DNA from: Endozoicomonas numazuensis
GTDB taxonomy: Bacteria; Pseudomonadota; Gammaproteobacteria; Pseudomonadales; Endozoicomonadaceae
DNA length: 64,000 nucleotides
Assembly: GCF_000722635.1 (NCBI RefSeq)
Contig: NZ_JOKH01000005.1
Location: forward strand, 176,463-240,462
Direction of reading: 5' to 3'
The notes below the pieces were generated by a model. It did not search any database, was not told the DNA's origin, and was given only the letters and a program-made list of their open reading frames with translations. Below, in pieces: positions 17,012 through 26,104 of the stretch. Made by a program: the position numbers and the translations under genes. Position 1 is the first letter of the stretch. The number at the start of each line of letters is the position of its first letter.

Positions 17012-17782
17012 TTAGTCACTGCGGCTGGGTAAGCCAAAGCAACTGCGAATCAGCCGGACAAGATCAAAAATCTGGTGGTCGGCATAGTGCTTACTGATAA
17101 AAGTTGATAGCACCGTTGCGGGCTGCTGGTTCTCTGTCAGGGTGTTCACTACCCAGTTAACAGTCTCTGTCGGGTTTTCTGAATTCACTACTACTTCATG
17201 TTCATGGGCAATAAGGTAAAGGCCTGAAGTGGAAGGATTCAGGCTTATATTGAGGGCAAAGTGCATTGTTGTCGTAGCCAGAAAGTTGCCCACCAGAGTG
17301 TGTGTAGTGTTTCCAGTCTCATGGCTATAGCTGTACAGCAGGTGCTGTTCCAGAATTTGTTGAGGTGTCAAACCTGCATACTTTATTGCCGCTGGCTTAG
17401 AATCCCTTGGGTCGCGTGGAGGTCGGGTGCGTAATTCTTCATGATCATCAGGGGACTCTGTTCTGCCGTTGATAACCCGGTTTTTTGGCGGAGGCTTGGG
17501 AGCCGTTGAGCCGGTTTGAGAGCCTCTGGATGAAGCAGGGCTGTCGTCGCTATTACTCGGCGCTCTATAAGGTGTAATAGTGCTGTTTTGAGGAGTGAAG
17601 TATCCGCATTTTTGTTTATGCTCCAGTGATACAGCATTATAAATTTCTTTACTGTTAAGCAAAGCTTTTTCCGCCAGAACGGCAACACTAAAACCAGCCT
17701 GTACCTGGTGACAAAAAAGCATTAAAAACAAGTCAGTGATCGTATAGTGTAAATAAATACCTGACAGGTCAATGGGTTTCAT
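17012..17782 (-). CDS. Hypothetical protein upstream of the giant gene
   Basis: I do not recognise this 256-residue protein. Residues 1-45 contain a weakly hydrophobic segment (TITDLFLMLFCHQVQAGFSVAVLAEKALL), which may be a signal or membrane anchor. Residues 70-130 are a Ser/Pro/Arg-rich, probably disordered linker with many Pro and charged residues. Residues 135-256 look folded, with a repeated helix-like pattern ending at LVRLIRSCFGLP. It lies 54 bases upstream of the giant gene on the same strand, so the two may be co-transcribed, making it a candidate partner or chaperone; this is positional inference only. Confidence 0.6.
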   Translation of the reverse strand: MKPIDLSGIYLHYTITDLFLMLFCHQVQAGFSVAVLAEKALLNSKEIYNAVSLEHKQKCGYFTPQNSTITPYRAPSNSDDSPASSRGSQTGSTAPKPPPKNRVINGRTESPDDHEELRTRPPRDPRDSKPAAIKYAGLTPQQILEQHLLYSYSHETGNTTHTLVGNFLATTTMHFALNISLNPSTSGLYLIAHEHEVVVNSENPTETVNWVVNTLTENQQPATVLSTFISKHYADHQIFDLVRLIRSCFGLPSRSD

Positions 17783-18035
17783 GGCAGGCCTTAACTCTAC
17801 TGTTTCAAGGTGCGTCTAAGAATAGACCCAGATTCAGATATTTCATCAAGGCTGAATTTTTTTTAGGGCAATAATTTTGTTGGTAAGCGTCTGTAAACAG
17901 TAAAACTGGATAAATTTGAATAAGAATATAGTTCCATTTTCTTGTTTTAGACTGTGTTGACATGTTTAGGTTTTACAGCAGAAGTGGCTGAAGATAGGAT
18001 GCAGGTTCATGAAAAAGAAGAATCAGGGAAAGCTT
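17783..18035. other. Divergent intergenic region, AT-rich
   Basis: About 250 bases separate the minus-strand pair (17012-17782 and the giant gene) from the plus-strand YceI gene. The stretch is strongly AT-rich (notably 17845-17960) and presumably holds both promoters, but I see no confident operator or terminator. Confidence 0.5.
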
Positions 18036-18635
18036 ATGAAGTTTGCCAGCATTTTAAGGGCAATTGCTCTATCGGGACTGATGATTGGCAGCGCCCAAGC
18101 GGAGTGGAGTCTGGATAAAGATCATTCTGAACTTTATTTTACTTTCATTAAAGCGGCGCAAGTGGGCACCGTCGGGCAATTTGAGTCTATTGATGGCAGT
18201 ATCTCGAATGCGGGTAAAGCCCTGCTAACCGTTGAACTCGGAAGTTTAAATACCGGGATTGGAAAGCGGGATGGCCGACTCAGGGAGATTTTTTTTCAGA
18301 CTTCCCAATATCCTACTGCAGATATTGAAGTGTCGTTGAGCAAAAATCTTCATGAGCGTCTCGAAGTCGGTGAAACCGAGAAGGTACGAGTGACGGCTAA
18401 AGTCACTTTGCATGGTAAAACCAGAAGGCTACGAGAATCATTGAATGTTACCTTGTTGAACAACAGGACCGTTGAAGTCGCTACTGCTAAACCTCTCCTG
18501 CTGGATGTCAGCAAATTTGGTTTGATGCCAGGCATTCAGGCATTGATTGATCTTGCTGGTGTTAAAAGCATCTCTCAGTCTGTCCCTGTCACCTTCAAAC
18601 TGCGCTTTAATCAGGATGCTCAGGGAGCAACATGA
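18036..18635 (+). CDS. Periplasmic YceI-family protein
   Basis: This protein of about 199 residues has a clean signal peptide (MKFASILRAIALSGLMIGSAQA) and the YceI family opening WSLDKDHSELYFTF, followed by the FESIDGSI, RDGRLREIFFQTSQYPTADI and TLHGKTRRL landmarks. Family members are lipocalin-like barrels that bind isoprenoid or similar lipids in the periplasm. ATG at 18036 is preferred because AGGGAAA lies upstream and the signal peptide starts there; an in-frame ATG at 18009 is the alternative. It is monocistronic. Confidence 0.85.
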   Translation: MKFASILRAIALSGLMIGSAQAEWSLDKDHSELYFTFIKAAQVGTVGQFESIDGSISNAGKALLTVELGSLNTGIGKRDGRLREIFFQTSQYPTADIEVSLSKNLHERLEVGETEKVRVTAKVTLHGKTRRLRESLNVTLLNNRTVEVATAKPLLLDVSKFGLMPGIQALIDLAGVKSISQSVPVTFKLRFNQDAQGAT

Positions 18636-18680
18636 TTCAATAAAGGCTCCATACCGTAAAAACCTAAAAGCGCATGGATT

Positions 18681-18809
18681 TTACCAACCTTCGCGTAAAG
18701 CATCGCCCAATGGGGCGGTGATGCCAGCGACCAGCACGTAGAGGGCTGGGGTGACCAGCATTTCCTGCTGTAAAATATCAATCTGTTGTTCGTAGGCTTT
18801 ATCTCTCAT
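18681..18809 (-). CDS. Small protein of 42 residues, downstream of nucleotidyltransferase debris
   Basis: The short frame begins MRDKAYEQQIDILQQEML and ends DALREGW. Its ATG overlaps the end of the upstream broken frame (18799-18975), as in a translationally coupled pair. No family is recognised. It may be the tail of a decayed toxin-antitoxin-like pair, or a chance frame. Confidence 0.3.
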   Translation of the reverse strand: MRDKAYEQQIDILQQEMLVTPALYVLVAGITAPLGDALREGW

Positions 18810-18975
18810 AGTCTTTTTCCCAGGCAGAAATAATGGCACTTTCTATTCGGCGTACTATGGGTATGCCTCTGCCATAGAGCTTCTTACTAGCTCTTGATCC
18901 GTATAGATAGATCGCATCAACTTCCTCCAACTTCTGAATGAGCTGAATCAGGCTTTCAGTACTGAATTCTGACAA
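18799..18975 (-). pseudogene. Nucleotidyltransferase-domain remnant (MNT-like)
   Basis: A 58-codon frame (TTG start at 18975) contains LIQKLEEVDAIYLYGSRAS, matching the nucleotidyltransferase helix and the GSRA active-site motif of MNT-type antitoxins. The expected following Gly...SDID metal-binding segment is absent; the sequence jumps to LYGRGIPIVRRIESAIISAW. It therefore looks like a deleted relic of an MNT/HEPN-type module. Confidence 0.45.
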
Positions 18976-19103
18976 TAGGGATTCCCTTCAAACAGAGTAA
19001 AGTCTAACTCTATCTTCATAACCCGCTATAACGGGCCATGAAGACATAGTGTTCAAGGTAACGAATTTCTACCTTTTTTGGCGAGTCAGGCTACCCGGCT
19101 TAT

Positions 19104-20105
19104 TTATCCTGCTTTGGCTGTGGTTTTCAGCGCTTCTTTTTCAGCGTCACTCAGGAAAGAGATAGTCAGGCCGTTTTCCTGGGCCTGGCGAATCTGTGCC
19201 GGGGACAAGCCAGCAGCTGGTGCGGCCACTTCATATTCATAAGGCAGTTCAATGCCTTCTACGGCCGGGTCATCGGTATTAATGGTGGCCAGTACACCGT
19301 GTGCCAGGAATTTCTTGAGCGGGTGTTTTTCAATGCTTGGGAAGGTACTGGTCTGAATATTGGAAGTCAGGCAGGATTCAATGCCAATCTTATTATCAGC
19401 CAGATAATCCATCAGTGCCGGATCTTCAATGGCTCTGACACCGTGGCCGATTCGGGTAGCGCCCAGCTCACGAATGGCCTGCCAAACGCTCTCGGCACCG
19501 ACAGCTTCACCTGCGTGTACGGTAACATTCAAGCCTGAATCACGAACCTGCTTAAAGTGATCTACAAACAGTTCGCCGGGTTTGCCAAACTCGTCACCGG
19601 CCAGATCGATAGCGATCAGCTGATCCTTGAAAGCCAGGCAGGCATCCAGTTCACGCTGGCAGGCTTCCTGACCAAAAGTACGGCTCAGGATACCGATCAG
19701 ATTGGTCTTTACGCCAAAGTCTCGGCTGCCAGCCTGAACACCATCCACTACAGCTTCTACCACACCCTGAGGGTCAAGGTTGTGAGTCATGGCCATGTAC
19801 CAGGGGCTGAAGCGCAGCTCGGTGTAATCAATTTGAGCATTCAAAGCGTCTTCTACATTCTCATAAGCGATACGACGACAGGCGTCGTAATCCGCCAGAA
19901 CTTTTACACCCCAATCCAGCTTGGTCAGAAAACTTACCAGGTCCGGCTCGTTAGTCATCACACGAACATGGGGGATCAGTTCTTCCAGATTATTGGCTGG
20001 CAATTCCAGGTTGTGCTGCTGGCCCAGTTCCAGAATGGTCTGGGGGCGAATGTTACCGTCCAGATGACGATGAATGTCGGTGAGGGGAAGGGACTTGTCA
20101 ATCAT
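19104..20105 (-). CDS. add: Adenosine deaminase
   Basis: This 333-residue protein, the same length as E. coli Add, converts adenosine to inosine in purine salvage. Metal and catalytic residues are visible: HRHLDG (His12, His14), the HAGE motif ([13 protein letters not shown]), a GHG segment (RIGHGV), and NTDDPAV with the conserved Asp pair near residue 280. It stands alone on the minus strand, divergent from the coiled-coil gene, with a 258-base intergenic region between them. Confidence 0.92.
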   Translation of the reverse strand: MIDKSLPLTDIHRHLDGNIRPQTILELGQQHNLELPANNLEELIPHVRVMTNEPDLVSFLTKLDWGVKVLADYDACRRIAYENVEDALNAQIDYTELRFSPWYMAMTHNLDPQGVVEAVVDGVQAGSRDFGVKTNLIGILSRTFGQEACQRELDACLAFKDQLIAIDLAGDEFGKPGELFVDHFKQVRDSGLNVTVHAGEAVGAESVWQAIRELGATRIGHGVRAIEDPALMDYLADNKIGIESCLTSNIQTSTFPSIEKHPLKKFLAHGVLATINTDDPAVEGIELPYEYEVAAPAAGLSPAQIRQAQENGLTISFLSDAEKEALKTTAKAG

Positions 20106-20363
20106 GTTACTGCTGCTCTCATCAATCGTTAGGTGCCTGTAATTCAGGGCGATCTTATTTTGCTCTTCGGTTTTAGGGGTATGAATATTACAGAGTATTA
20201 GCCGTAAGTCTAAGGCGAGAGTAGCAGAGTTCCGCTTTTGGCGGACACATTCAGTCAGTATTGCTGACAGGGCAGTTATTCTCAGTGTTACAAGGGAACA
20301 ACCTAATATCGGTCATAGTCAAAATTTTTATGAATTTTTCAATTTAGTAAAGGGAGTATTGCT
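20106..20363. other. Divergent intergenic region between add and the coiled-coil gene
   Basis: This stretch of 258 bases presumably carries promoters for both neighbours. A GGGAG ribosome-binding site lies just before the ATG at 20364. I see no clear operator or RNA structure. Confidence 0.5.
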
Positions 20364-23300
20364 ATGGCCGGACCACTAGACTCAGCAAAACCTTCGTTCA
20401 TTCCTGAGCTTTTAGTTAAAGAAAAAGCTCAGATGACACGTGAGATGCTTAGCGATCATCCGAGTCGCGCAGCTGAATATTCATTGAATAGATGTCGTGC
20501 TCTTAAAGGGGCTTTAAGCATGACGCTTGCAGGCATGACCCTGCCAAAGTTGCCAGAGCCTCCTGAGCAGTGCCCTTATTTGAATGGCGGTAAAGAACTT
20601 GAGTCCCGTTCTGTCGAAGTTTCCTCATCCTGGTTGGGTAGCCTCTGGTCTACATCCACAGCTTCACAAAAGCTGCCCGAGGCGGATCAGACTGAAATGC
20701 TGGCTGAGCTGGAGAAAATGGATGGAAAAATTCAGAGTGATTACCGACGTCTTTGCCAGATCCATAGTCAGCTCTGTGCGGTTCTCGATATTGCCCAACA
20801 GACTGAAACTTCTTTAGATAACGATATTCCCTTCTATGACAAAGCCGTACAAAACCAGCAAAAAGATCAGGAAGAATTAGGGGTCATGGCGAATGAACTC
20901 CTGGATGAGTTCGATAAGCTAAAAAATACCTTCCTTAAAGACATCCAGCAAAGGGATCAGGGTCGTTATCAGGAATATGACCAAAATCCTTCAAGAGCGA
21001 ACTTCTCACAGGCTTTGATAGGACACGTACGCTCACTTGAGAATGAGTTGCGTCAGAAGACCCGAATGCTTGAAGCCAAAGATCACGAAGTTCAGCAGCT
21101 GGATAAAAAGATACAAGAGCTTACACGTCAGGTAGAACTCAGTGAGAAGCAAATGTTTCAGGCTCTGACTGAGCAGGACAGATTGGGTCGTGTTGATCAT
21201 CTGGCTGGGCAGCTGGAAACCGATCTAAGAGAAACCCGGGATCGTGTAGTGCTGTTTCAGAGCGTTGCTCGAAAGGCCCAGGAAGAGAAAGATAAAGTAT
21301 CCAGACGTGTTGAAGATCTGGACTTTCAATTAAATCAGGTAACGAGGGAACTTCGAGAGAAAAGAGATCTCGAGGGCCAGTTCTCAGAGCTCGGTAAGAT
21401 CAACCGGGGCTTACAAAGAAAGCTGCAAAGTGCAGAAGCTAATTTTGCATCTGCTGTAGAACATTTAGAGAAGTTTGCAGAACTGCAGAAGAGAAGTGGA
21501 CTTATGCAGTCTCAGCTAGACACTCAGGCTAGAGATCTTAAGAGGATTATCGGTGAGAGAGATGACGCAAAATCTAAAGTAGCGGCTATTGAAAAGCACT
21601 TGAAAAGCCATTCTTCCAGTGCCTTTGTGATGCAAGAAGAGAAGGCCAAAGCAGAGCGAGGATTGGTTCGTCTGCAAAGCCAGATCAGACAGTTGGAAAC
21701 TCGGTTGAATGACGAGAGAAAACGCTATGAACAGCTGGAGACAGAAAAACTCACATCAGACTCTGAAGTTCGTCAGCTAAGGGGAGAATTTGCCAGTAAG
21801 GTTAAAGATGAAAGATACAGAGCCAGTCTGGCTAACATTCAGCTTCATAAGGAACTGAGTGAAAGGAAAGCCGAGTACGACAAAGAAAGAGCTCATTACG
21901 TCAAACTGGCTAGTGAGCTTGATTCACTGAAAGTTGAAGTGGGCAGGGAGAGGCGCAAGGCCACTAAATACTTCACGACCAGTCAAAGACTGGAGCGTGA
22001 AGCAAGAGAGGCGACAAAGAACTTCTCTCAATTAGAGTCTCAAAAGATAAAGCTTGAAAAACAGTTAAATGAAGTCAGTTCACAGCTTGAAGTCTCCAAT
22101 GGAGAGGTGTTGAGACTGGAGGGTTTGAGCTATAGACAGGTGGCTGAACTTAAAACACTCAGATCAAAGGCTTCTGAACTAAAAGCTAACCAAGAGGGGC
22201 TTTCTGCGGTCAATAGAGAATTGCATCAGACCCAGTCTGAATTGCAGAGAAAAGTAAAAGCTGAAAAAACACTGCAAGAAGAGCTTCGTCAGAGAGAGGG
22301 CGAAGTGCGTGACTGGATTATGGAATTGCAGAAGTGGAATGCAGACAGGGCTTCTTTGGAAGGCAAGGTACAAAGCGTCAGTAAACAACTGGATAAGCTC
22401 AGTCAGGAACGTGATCGAGTTGCTGCTGAACTAAGACAAAAGTCCACGCAGGTGGATAACTTGTCAAAGTCTCTGCAAGAAGCCACTACCCGTCTGAAGC
22501 ATGCTCAGGATTCTGCTAAATCGGGTCAGTCTACTCAGCAACAGACCATTGAAGCACTCAAGGTTGATTTAGCTGAATCGAATCGTCTCCTGAAGCTGGC
22601 TCAAGAGGAGCTTGTGTCTTCAGAGGCGAAGTTCAAGAAGTCCTACGGGCAGTCCGAAGAGCGGGTTAGTGAGCTGACAAAGCAACTGGTGAGTACCCAG
22701 ACAAAATTAACCAATGCAGAGGACGCCGAGAAGCGGGCTATGAATGAAGCTGCCAAGGCTAGGTCTGGTTGTACCGTCATTGAGAGAGAGGCGGCAACGT
22801 TAAGAGAAGAAGCCACCTCTCTTAGAAAGCAATTCAATGCTCTGAGCTCTGAACATAAACAGCAAATGGCAGCCAAGCTGGAGCTTGAAAAAGAGATGGT
22901 GACTCTCAAGTCTGAGGTGGAATCTCTGAGAGAGAAAGCTCAAACAACCGATCACCTGGAAGAACAGGTGCGCTTGAGCCGCAGATCGCTGGAAGAAAAG
23001 CAAATGCACATGTCGACTCTGGAGAGAGATTTAAAGGCTCAGCTGGAAGGACTGAAGCAAGAGCTGGAAACTTCCAAGAATAAGGTTCATGAAGAGGAAG
23101 GTAAAAACTTAGGGCTTCAGTTGGATTATAACTCCGCGAACAGCCAGGTTGTAAAACTGAAAGCCGAATTTGCAGAAGCTATGGCAGAGCTTGAAAAGCT
23201 TAGAGAGCAAACTAAAAACCCAGGCCAGACTGGCACATTGGGTTCAGGGTTCAATTTCCAGGAGTCGGGCGTTGAATACGATGATGGTAACCCCTACGTG

Positions 23301-23990
23301 AGTCTTGGTGCCTCTTTGCATCAACCGTCTTCTCTACTCCATCAGCCTTTGGACACTGTCTATGAGAGCAGTTTGTCCAGTCTTCAGGTCCATGGTGATC
23401 GCGGTGTTTCTCGCTTTGAACTTCAGGATATGAAGCGGCAGAAGGAGGATCTGGATCAACAAATTTCCGACCTCAAAGAAGAATTGAGAATTTCCAGGCA
23501 TTCTTTTGATCAAGAGAAGCGGAGAGCTAACAAGGCTTCCTGGGAAGTCGGTGATGTCAAAGGAGAGCTTTTAGAAGTGAAAGCTCAAAATTCAAAGCTG
23601 TTAAAAGCCGAATCGGATCAGATTCTGGAAGAGAAGAAGCTGCGTGAGGAAGTCAGAAAGATGAATGAGCAGATCGCTCAGCTTAAGCTTGATCATGAAG
23701 CGGAACTGAAAGAGGAACAAGAATTCGGAGAAAAAGCCAGCGCCAGAAACGCTGACCTTGAGACCAGCCAAAAGCATATGAGAAGTGAGCTTGAGGATCT
23801 TAAGTATCGTCTGGAGAGGGATATGCCACAGGTGATGTTAGAGAGCCGTACTCTGACGGAACAAAATAAAGTCCTTCAGGGCGGGCTTTTGGAAATCGTC
23901 CAGCTGTTCAGAGATCGTCTACCAGAAGACGATGAGAAGGTTCTGGATGAAAAAATCCAGGCGATGGCAGCCTACTTGTTGCCAAAGTAA
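20364..23990 (+). CDS. Very long coiled-coil protein (1,208 residues)
   Basis: I do not recognise a family. Residues 1-105 are not coiled coil and include a Pro-rich LPKLPEPPEQCPYLNG segment and a Ser/Trp patch. From about residue 105 to 950 the sequence is almost continuous heptad-rich, Glu/Lys/Leu/Gln coiled coil, resembling myosin-tail or SMC-arm sequence in composition. A Ser/Gly/Tyr-rich non-coiled break spans about 950-1015, and a second coil runs to about 1160 before a short helical end. There is no signal peptide, transmembrane segment or ATPase head, so it is not an SMC protein. It could be a structural protein or a secreted host-interaction protein. A strong terminator follows. Confidence 0.75.
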   Translation: MAGPLDSAKPSFIPELLVKEKAQMTREMLSDHPSRAAEYSLNRCRALKGALSMTLAGMTLPKLPEPPEQCPYLNGGKELESRSVEVSSSWLGSLWSTSTASQKLPEADQTEMLAELEKMDGKIQSDYRRLCQIHSQLCAVLDIAQQTETSLDNDIPFYDKAVQNQQKDQEELGVMANELLDEFDKLKNTFLKDIQQRDQGRYQEYDQNPSRANFSQALIGHVRSLENELRQKTRMLEAKDHEVQQLDKKIQELTRQVELSEKQMFQALTEQDRLGRVDHLAGQLETDLRETRDRVVLFQSVARKAQEEKDKVSRRVEDLDFQLNQVTRELREKRDLEGQFSELGKINRGLQRKLQSAEANFASAVEHLEKFAELQKRSGLMQSQLDTQARDLKRIIGERDDAKSKVAAIEKHLKSHSSSAFVMQEEKAKAERGLVRLQSQIRQLETRLNDERKRYEQLETEKLTSDSEVRQLRGEFASKVKDERYRASLANIQLHKELSERKAEYDKERAHYVKLASELDSLKVEVGRERRKATKYFTTSQRLEREAREATKNFSQLESQKIKLEKQLNEVSSQLEVSNGEVLRLEGLSYRQVAELKTLRSKASELKANQEGLSAVNRELHQTQSELQRKVKAEKTLQEELRQREGEVRDWIMELQKWNADRASLEGKVQSVSKQLDKLSQERDRVAAELRQKSTQVDNLSKSLQEATTRLKHAQDSAKSGQSTQQQTIEALKVDLAESNRLLKLAQEELVSSEAKFKKSYGQSEERVSELTKQLVSTQTKLTNAEDAEKRAMNEAAKARSGCTVIEREAATLREEATSLRKQFNALSSEHKQQMAAKLELEKEMVTLKSEVESLREKAQTTDHLEEQVRLSRRSLEEKQMHMSTLERDLKAQLEGLKQELETSKNKVHEEEGKNLGLQLDYNSANSQVVKLKAEFAEAMAELEKLREQTKNPGQTGTLGSGFNFQESGVEYDDGNPYVSLGASLHQPSSLLHQPLDTVYESSLSSLQVHGDRGVSRFELQDMKRQKEDLDQQISDLKEELRISRHSFDQEKRRANKASWEVGDVKGELLEVKAQNSKLLKAESDQILEEKKLREEVRKMNEQIAQLKLDHEAELKEEQEFGEKASARNADLETSQKHMRSELEDLKYRLERDMPQVMLESRTLTEQNKVLQGGLLEIVQLFRDRLPEDDEKVLDEKIQAMAAYLLPK

Positions 23991-24008
23991 CAGGCTGTTT
24001 ATAGGATC

Positions 24009-24040
24009 AAACGGCATCTGTTAAACAGATGCCGTTTTCT
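24009..24040 (+). terminator. Rho-independent terminator after the coiled-coil gene
   Basis: CGGCATCTG pairs with CAGATGCCG around a short loop, followed by TTTTCTT. It lies 20 bases after the stop codon of the 1,208-residue protein. Confidence 0.85.
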
Positions 24041-24307
24041 TAGGCTCTGTTGACGTTTTGTTTTCGTGCTCAGCAGTTCCTGGAGCATTCAGGGCCAGGC
24101 GCAGAAGTGCAGGAATACTCAACGTCTTTCAAACTACTGGAACGCAGTCATGGATGCTCCAGGAGCTGTCCTCCGGATGCTCCGAAAAGCGGCCATCTAC
24201 TGTGTTAAACCTCCTTGACGTAGAGAAACTACGCCTTCCTCGGTTTGCCTTGTATATGGCCGCTTTTCGGTAGCACTGAGCCCAAAACAAAACGTCAACA
24301 GAGCCTA
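24041..24307. repeat. MITE-like element of 267 bp with IS5-like ends
   Basis: The ends are near-perfect inverted repeats: taggctctgttgacgtttt on the left, and its complement on the right. Inside is a second inverted pair, ccgaaaagcggccat at 24182-24196 and its complement at 24256-24270, plus a small hairpin (cgtag/ctacg). There is no coding capacity. The GGCTCTGTTGA-type end resembles ends of IS5-family elements, so it is probably a non-autonomous derivative. It sits 8 bases from the pgi stop codon. Confidence 0.8.
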
Positions 24308-24314
24308 GTTTCAA

Positions 24315-25958
24315 TCAGGCATTAAACTGTTTGAAACGATTGACCAGTCCATTGGTGGAGCTGTCCTGATCGGATGTGGTTCCACTTTCTTTAAGACGAT
24401 CATAAACCCGGTTACCCAGAACCTTGCCCAGCTCTACTCCCCACTGATCAAACGAATTGATCTGCCACAGAGTGCCCTGAACAAAGACTTTCTGCTCATA
24501 AAGCGCCACCAGAGCTCCCACTCTTTCAGGTGTGATCTTCTCAGGTACAATCATGTTGTTGGGACGGTTGCCAGGAATGACCTTGTGTGGAGCCAGAGCG
24601 TCAACGTTGGCAGTGTTCATACCGGCAGCAGTGAGCTCGTCCCTTACCTCATCCAGATTCTTACCCTGCATCATCGCCTGACTCTGAGCCAAAGCGTTGG
24701 CAAACAGCCAGGGGTGTTGTTCACCCAGAGGATTATGGCTGGTGGCCGGTGCAATAAAATCGACAGGAATCAGTCGTGTACCCTGATGCAGCAGCTGATG
24801 ATAAGCGTGCTGATCGTTGGTGCCTGTACCACCCCAAATAACGGCACCTGTCTGGTAATCGACACGGCTGCCATCCTCACGGGTCTGCTTGCCGTTACTT
24901 TCCATATCCATCTGTTGCAGATGACCCGGGAAGTCACGCAAGAAGTAATCGTAGGAAATCACAGCGTGGGACTCAGAGCCAAAGTAGTTCTGGTACCAGA
25001 CACCCAGCATGCCAAGAATAACCGGCATGTTCTTTTCCAGAGGTGCCTCTGAAAAGTGTTTATCCATCTCCCAGGCACCTTTTAGAAGTTTCTGGAAGTT
25101 TTCAAAGCCCACCACCAGGCTGACCATCAGGCCAATGGTGGACCACAGGGAGTAGCGTCCTCCGACCCAATCCCATAGCGGTAGTGTGTTTTCTTGAGCA
25201 ATACCAAATTCATCAATGGCTTTCAGGTTGGTGGAAATGGCCACGAAATGTTTGCGGATGTCGGATTCTGCACAGCCTTTTTCCAACATCCAGGCACGAG
25301 CAGCCTGAGCATTCTGAAGGGTTTCAAGCGTGCCAAATGATTTGGAAGCAACGATAAACAGTGTGGTTTCCGGATCAATTTTCCGGAACACTTCGGTAAT
25401 CTCGTTAGGGTCGATATTGGCCACATAATGATGCTCCAACCCTGCAACATGATAGGGCGTCAGAGCATTGATGGCAGTCTTTAGCCCCAGGTAAGAACCA
25501 CCAATACCGATGTTGACAATGTGTTTGATGGACTTGCCGGTGAACCCCTTCCATTCACCGGAATGCACTGAATCTGTAATGCCTTTCATGCGTTCGTGGG
25601 TGTCACGAATCTTTGGCATGACATCTTCGCCGTCGACCATCACCGGGTCTGTTCCAAAGTTACGCAAAGCTGTGTGGAGAACAGCACGCTGCTCGGTATA
25701 GTTGATTTTCTCACCCCGGAACATGGCTTGAATCGCTTCCGGTAGTCTGGCTTCTTCAGCCATCTTCATCAGGGATGACATTACGTCGTCGTTAATCAGG
25801 TTTTTGGAATAATCCAGAAACAGACCAGCCGCTTCCAGACTGTAACGCTCAAATCGATTCTTGTCGGCAGCAAAGAGTTCTCGCAGGTGGGTGCCTGCCA
25901 TTTTTTGCTGCAATGTTTCCAGTGATGAAGATGTGGAGAGGTGCTTAAGAGGGGTCAT
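24315..25958 (-). CDS. pgi: Glucose-6-phosphate isomerase
   Basis: This 547-residue protein interconverts glucose-6-phosphate and fructose-6-phosphate in the cytoplasm. Family signatures are visible: GIGGSYLGLKTAI for phosphate binding, DWVGGRYSLWSTIGL (PGI signature 1), and the C-terminal GVELGKVLGNRV region, with SFDQWGVELGK (signature 2). Length is that of proteobacterial Pgi. It stands just upstream, in transcription order, of the 267-bp MITE-like element, which lies at its 3' end and may supply or disturb its terminator. Confidence 0.95.
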   Translation of the reverse strand: MTPLKHLSTSSSLETLQQKMAGTHLRELFAADKNRFERYSLEAAGLFLDYSKNLINDDVMSSLMKMAEEARLPEAIQAMFRGEKINYTEQRAVLHTALRNFGTDPVMVDGEDVMPKIRDTHERMKGITDSVHSGEWKGFTGKSIKHIVNIGIGGSYLGLKTAINALTPYHVAGLEHHYVANIDPNEITEVFRKIDPETTLFIVASKSFGTLETLQNAQAARAWMLEKGCAESDIRKHFVAISTNLKAIDEFGIAQENTLPLWDWVGGRYSLWSTIGLMVSLVVGFENFQKLLKGAWEMDKHFSEAPLEKNMPVILGMLGVWYQNYFGSESHAVISYDYFLRDFPGHLQQMDMESNGKQTREDGSRVDYQTGAVIWGGTGTNDQHAYHQLLHQGTRLIPVDFIAPATSHNPLGEQHPWLFANALAQSQAMMQGKNLDEVRDELTAAGMNTANVDALAPHKVIPGNRPNNMIVPEKITPERVGALVALYEQKVFVQGTLWQINSFDQWGVELGKVLGNRVYDRLKESGTTSDQDSSTNGLVNRFKQFNA

Positions 25959-26104
25959 GATGCAATTCTACCTCTGGGGGTGTGAGGGTGACTGGCAGAA
26001 ATTAATATGACATCTGCCGTGTTTCTTTCGCTATGGACATTGTGCGTCAGGGCAGGAGTGAATACTGCAGGCTCCGGATAAAAAAGCACGCAGTATTCAG
26101 GCCA

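Noticed and set aside
19557-20132. 191-codon plus-strand frame across adenosine deaminase
   Set aside because: Add is certain on the minus strand; this frame has no motif or start signal of its own.
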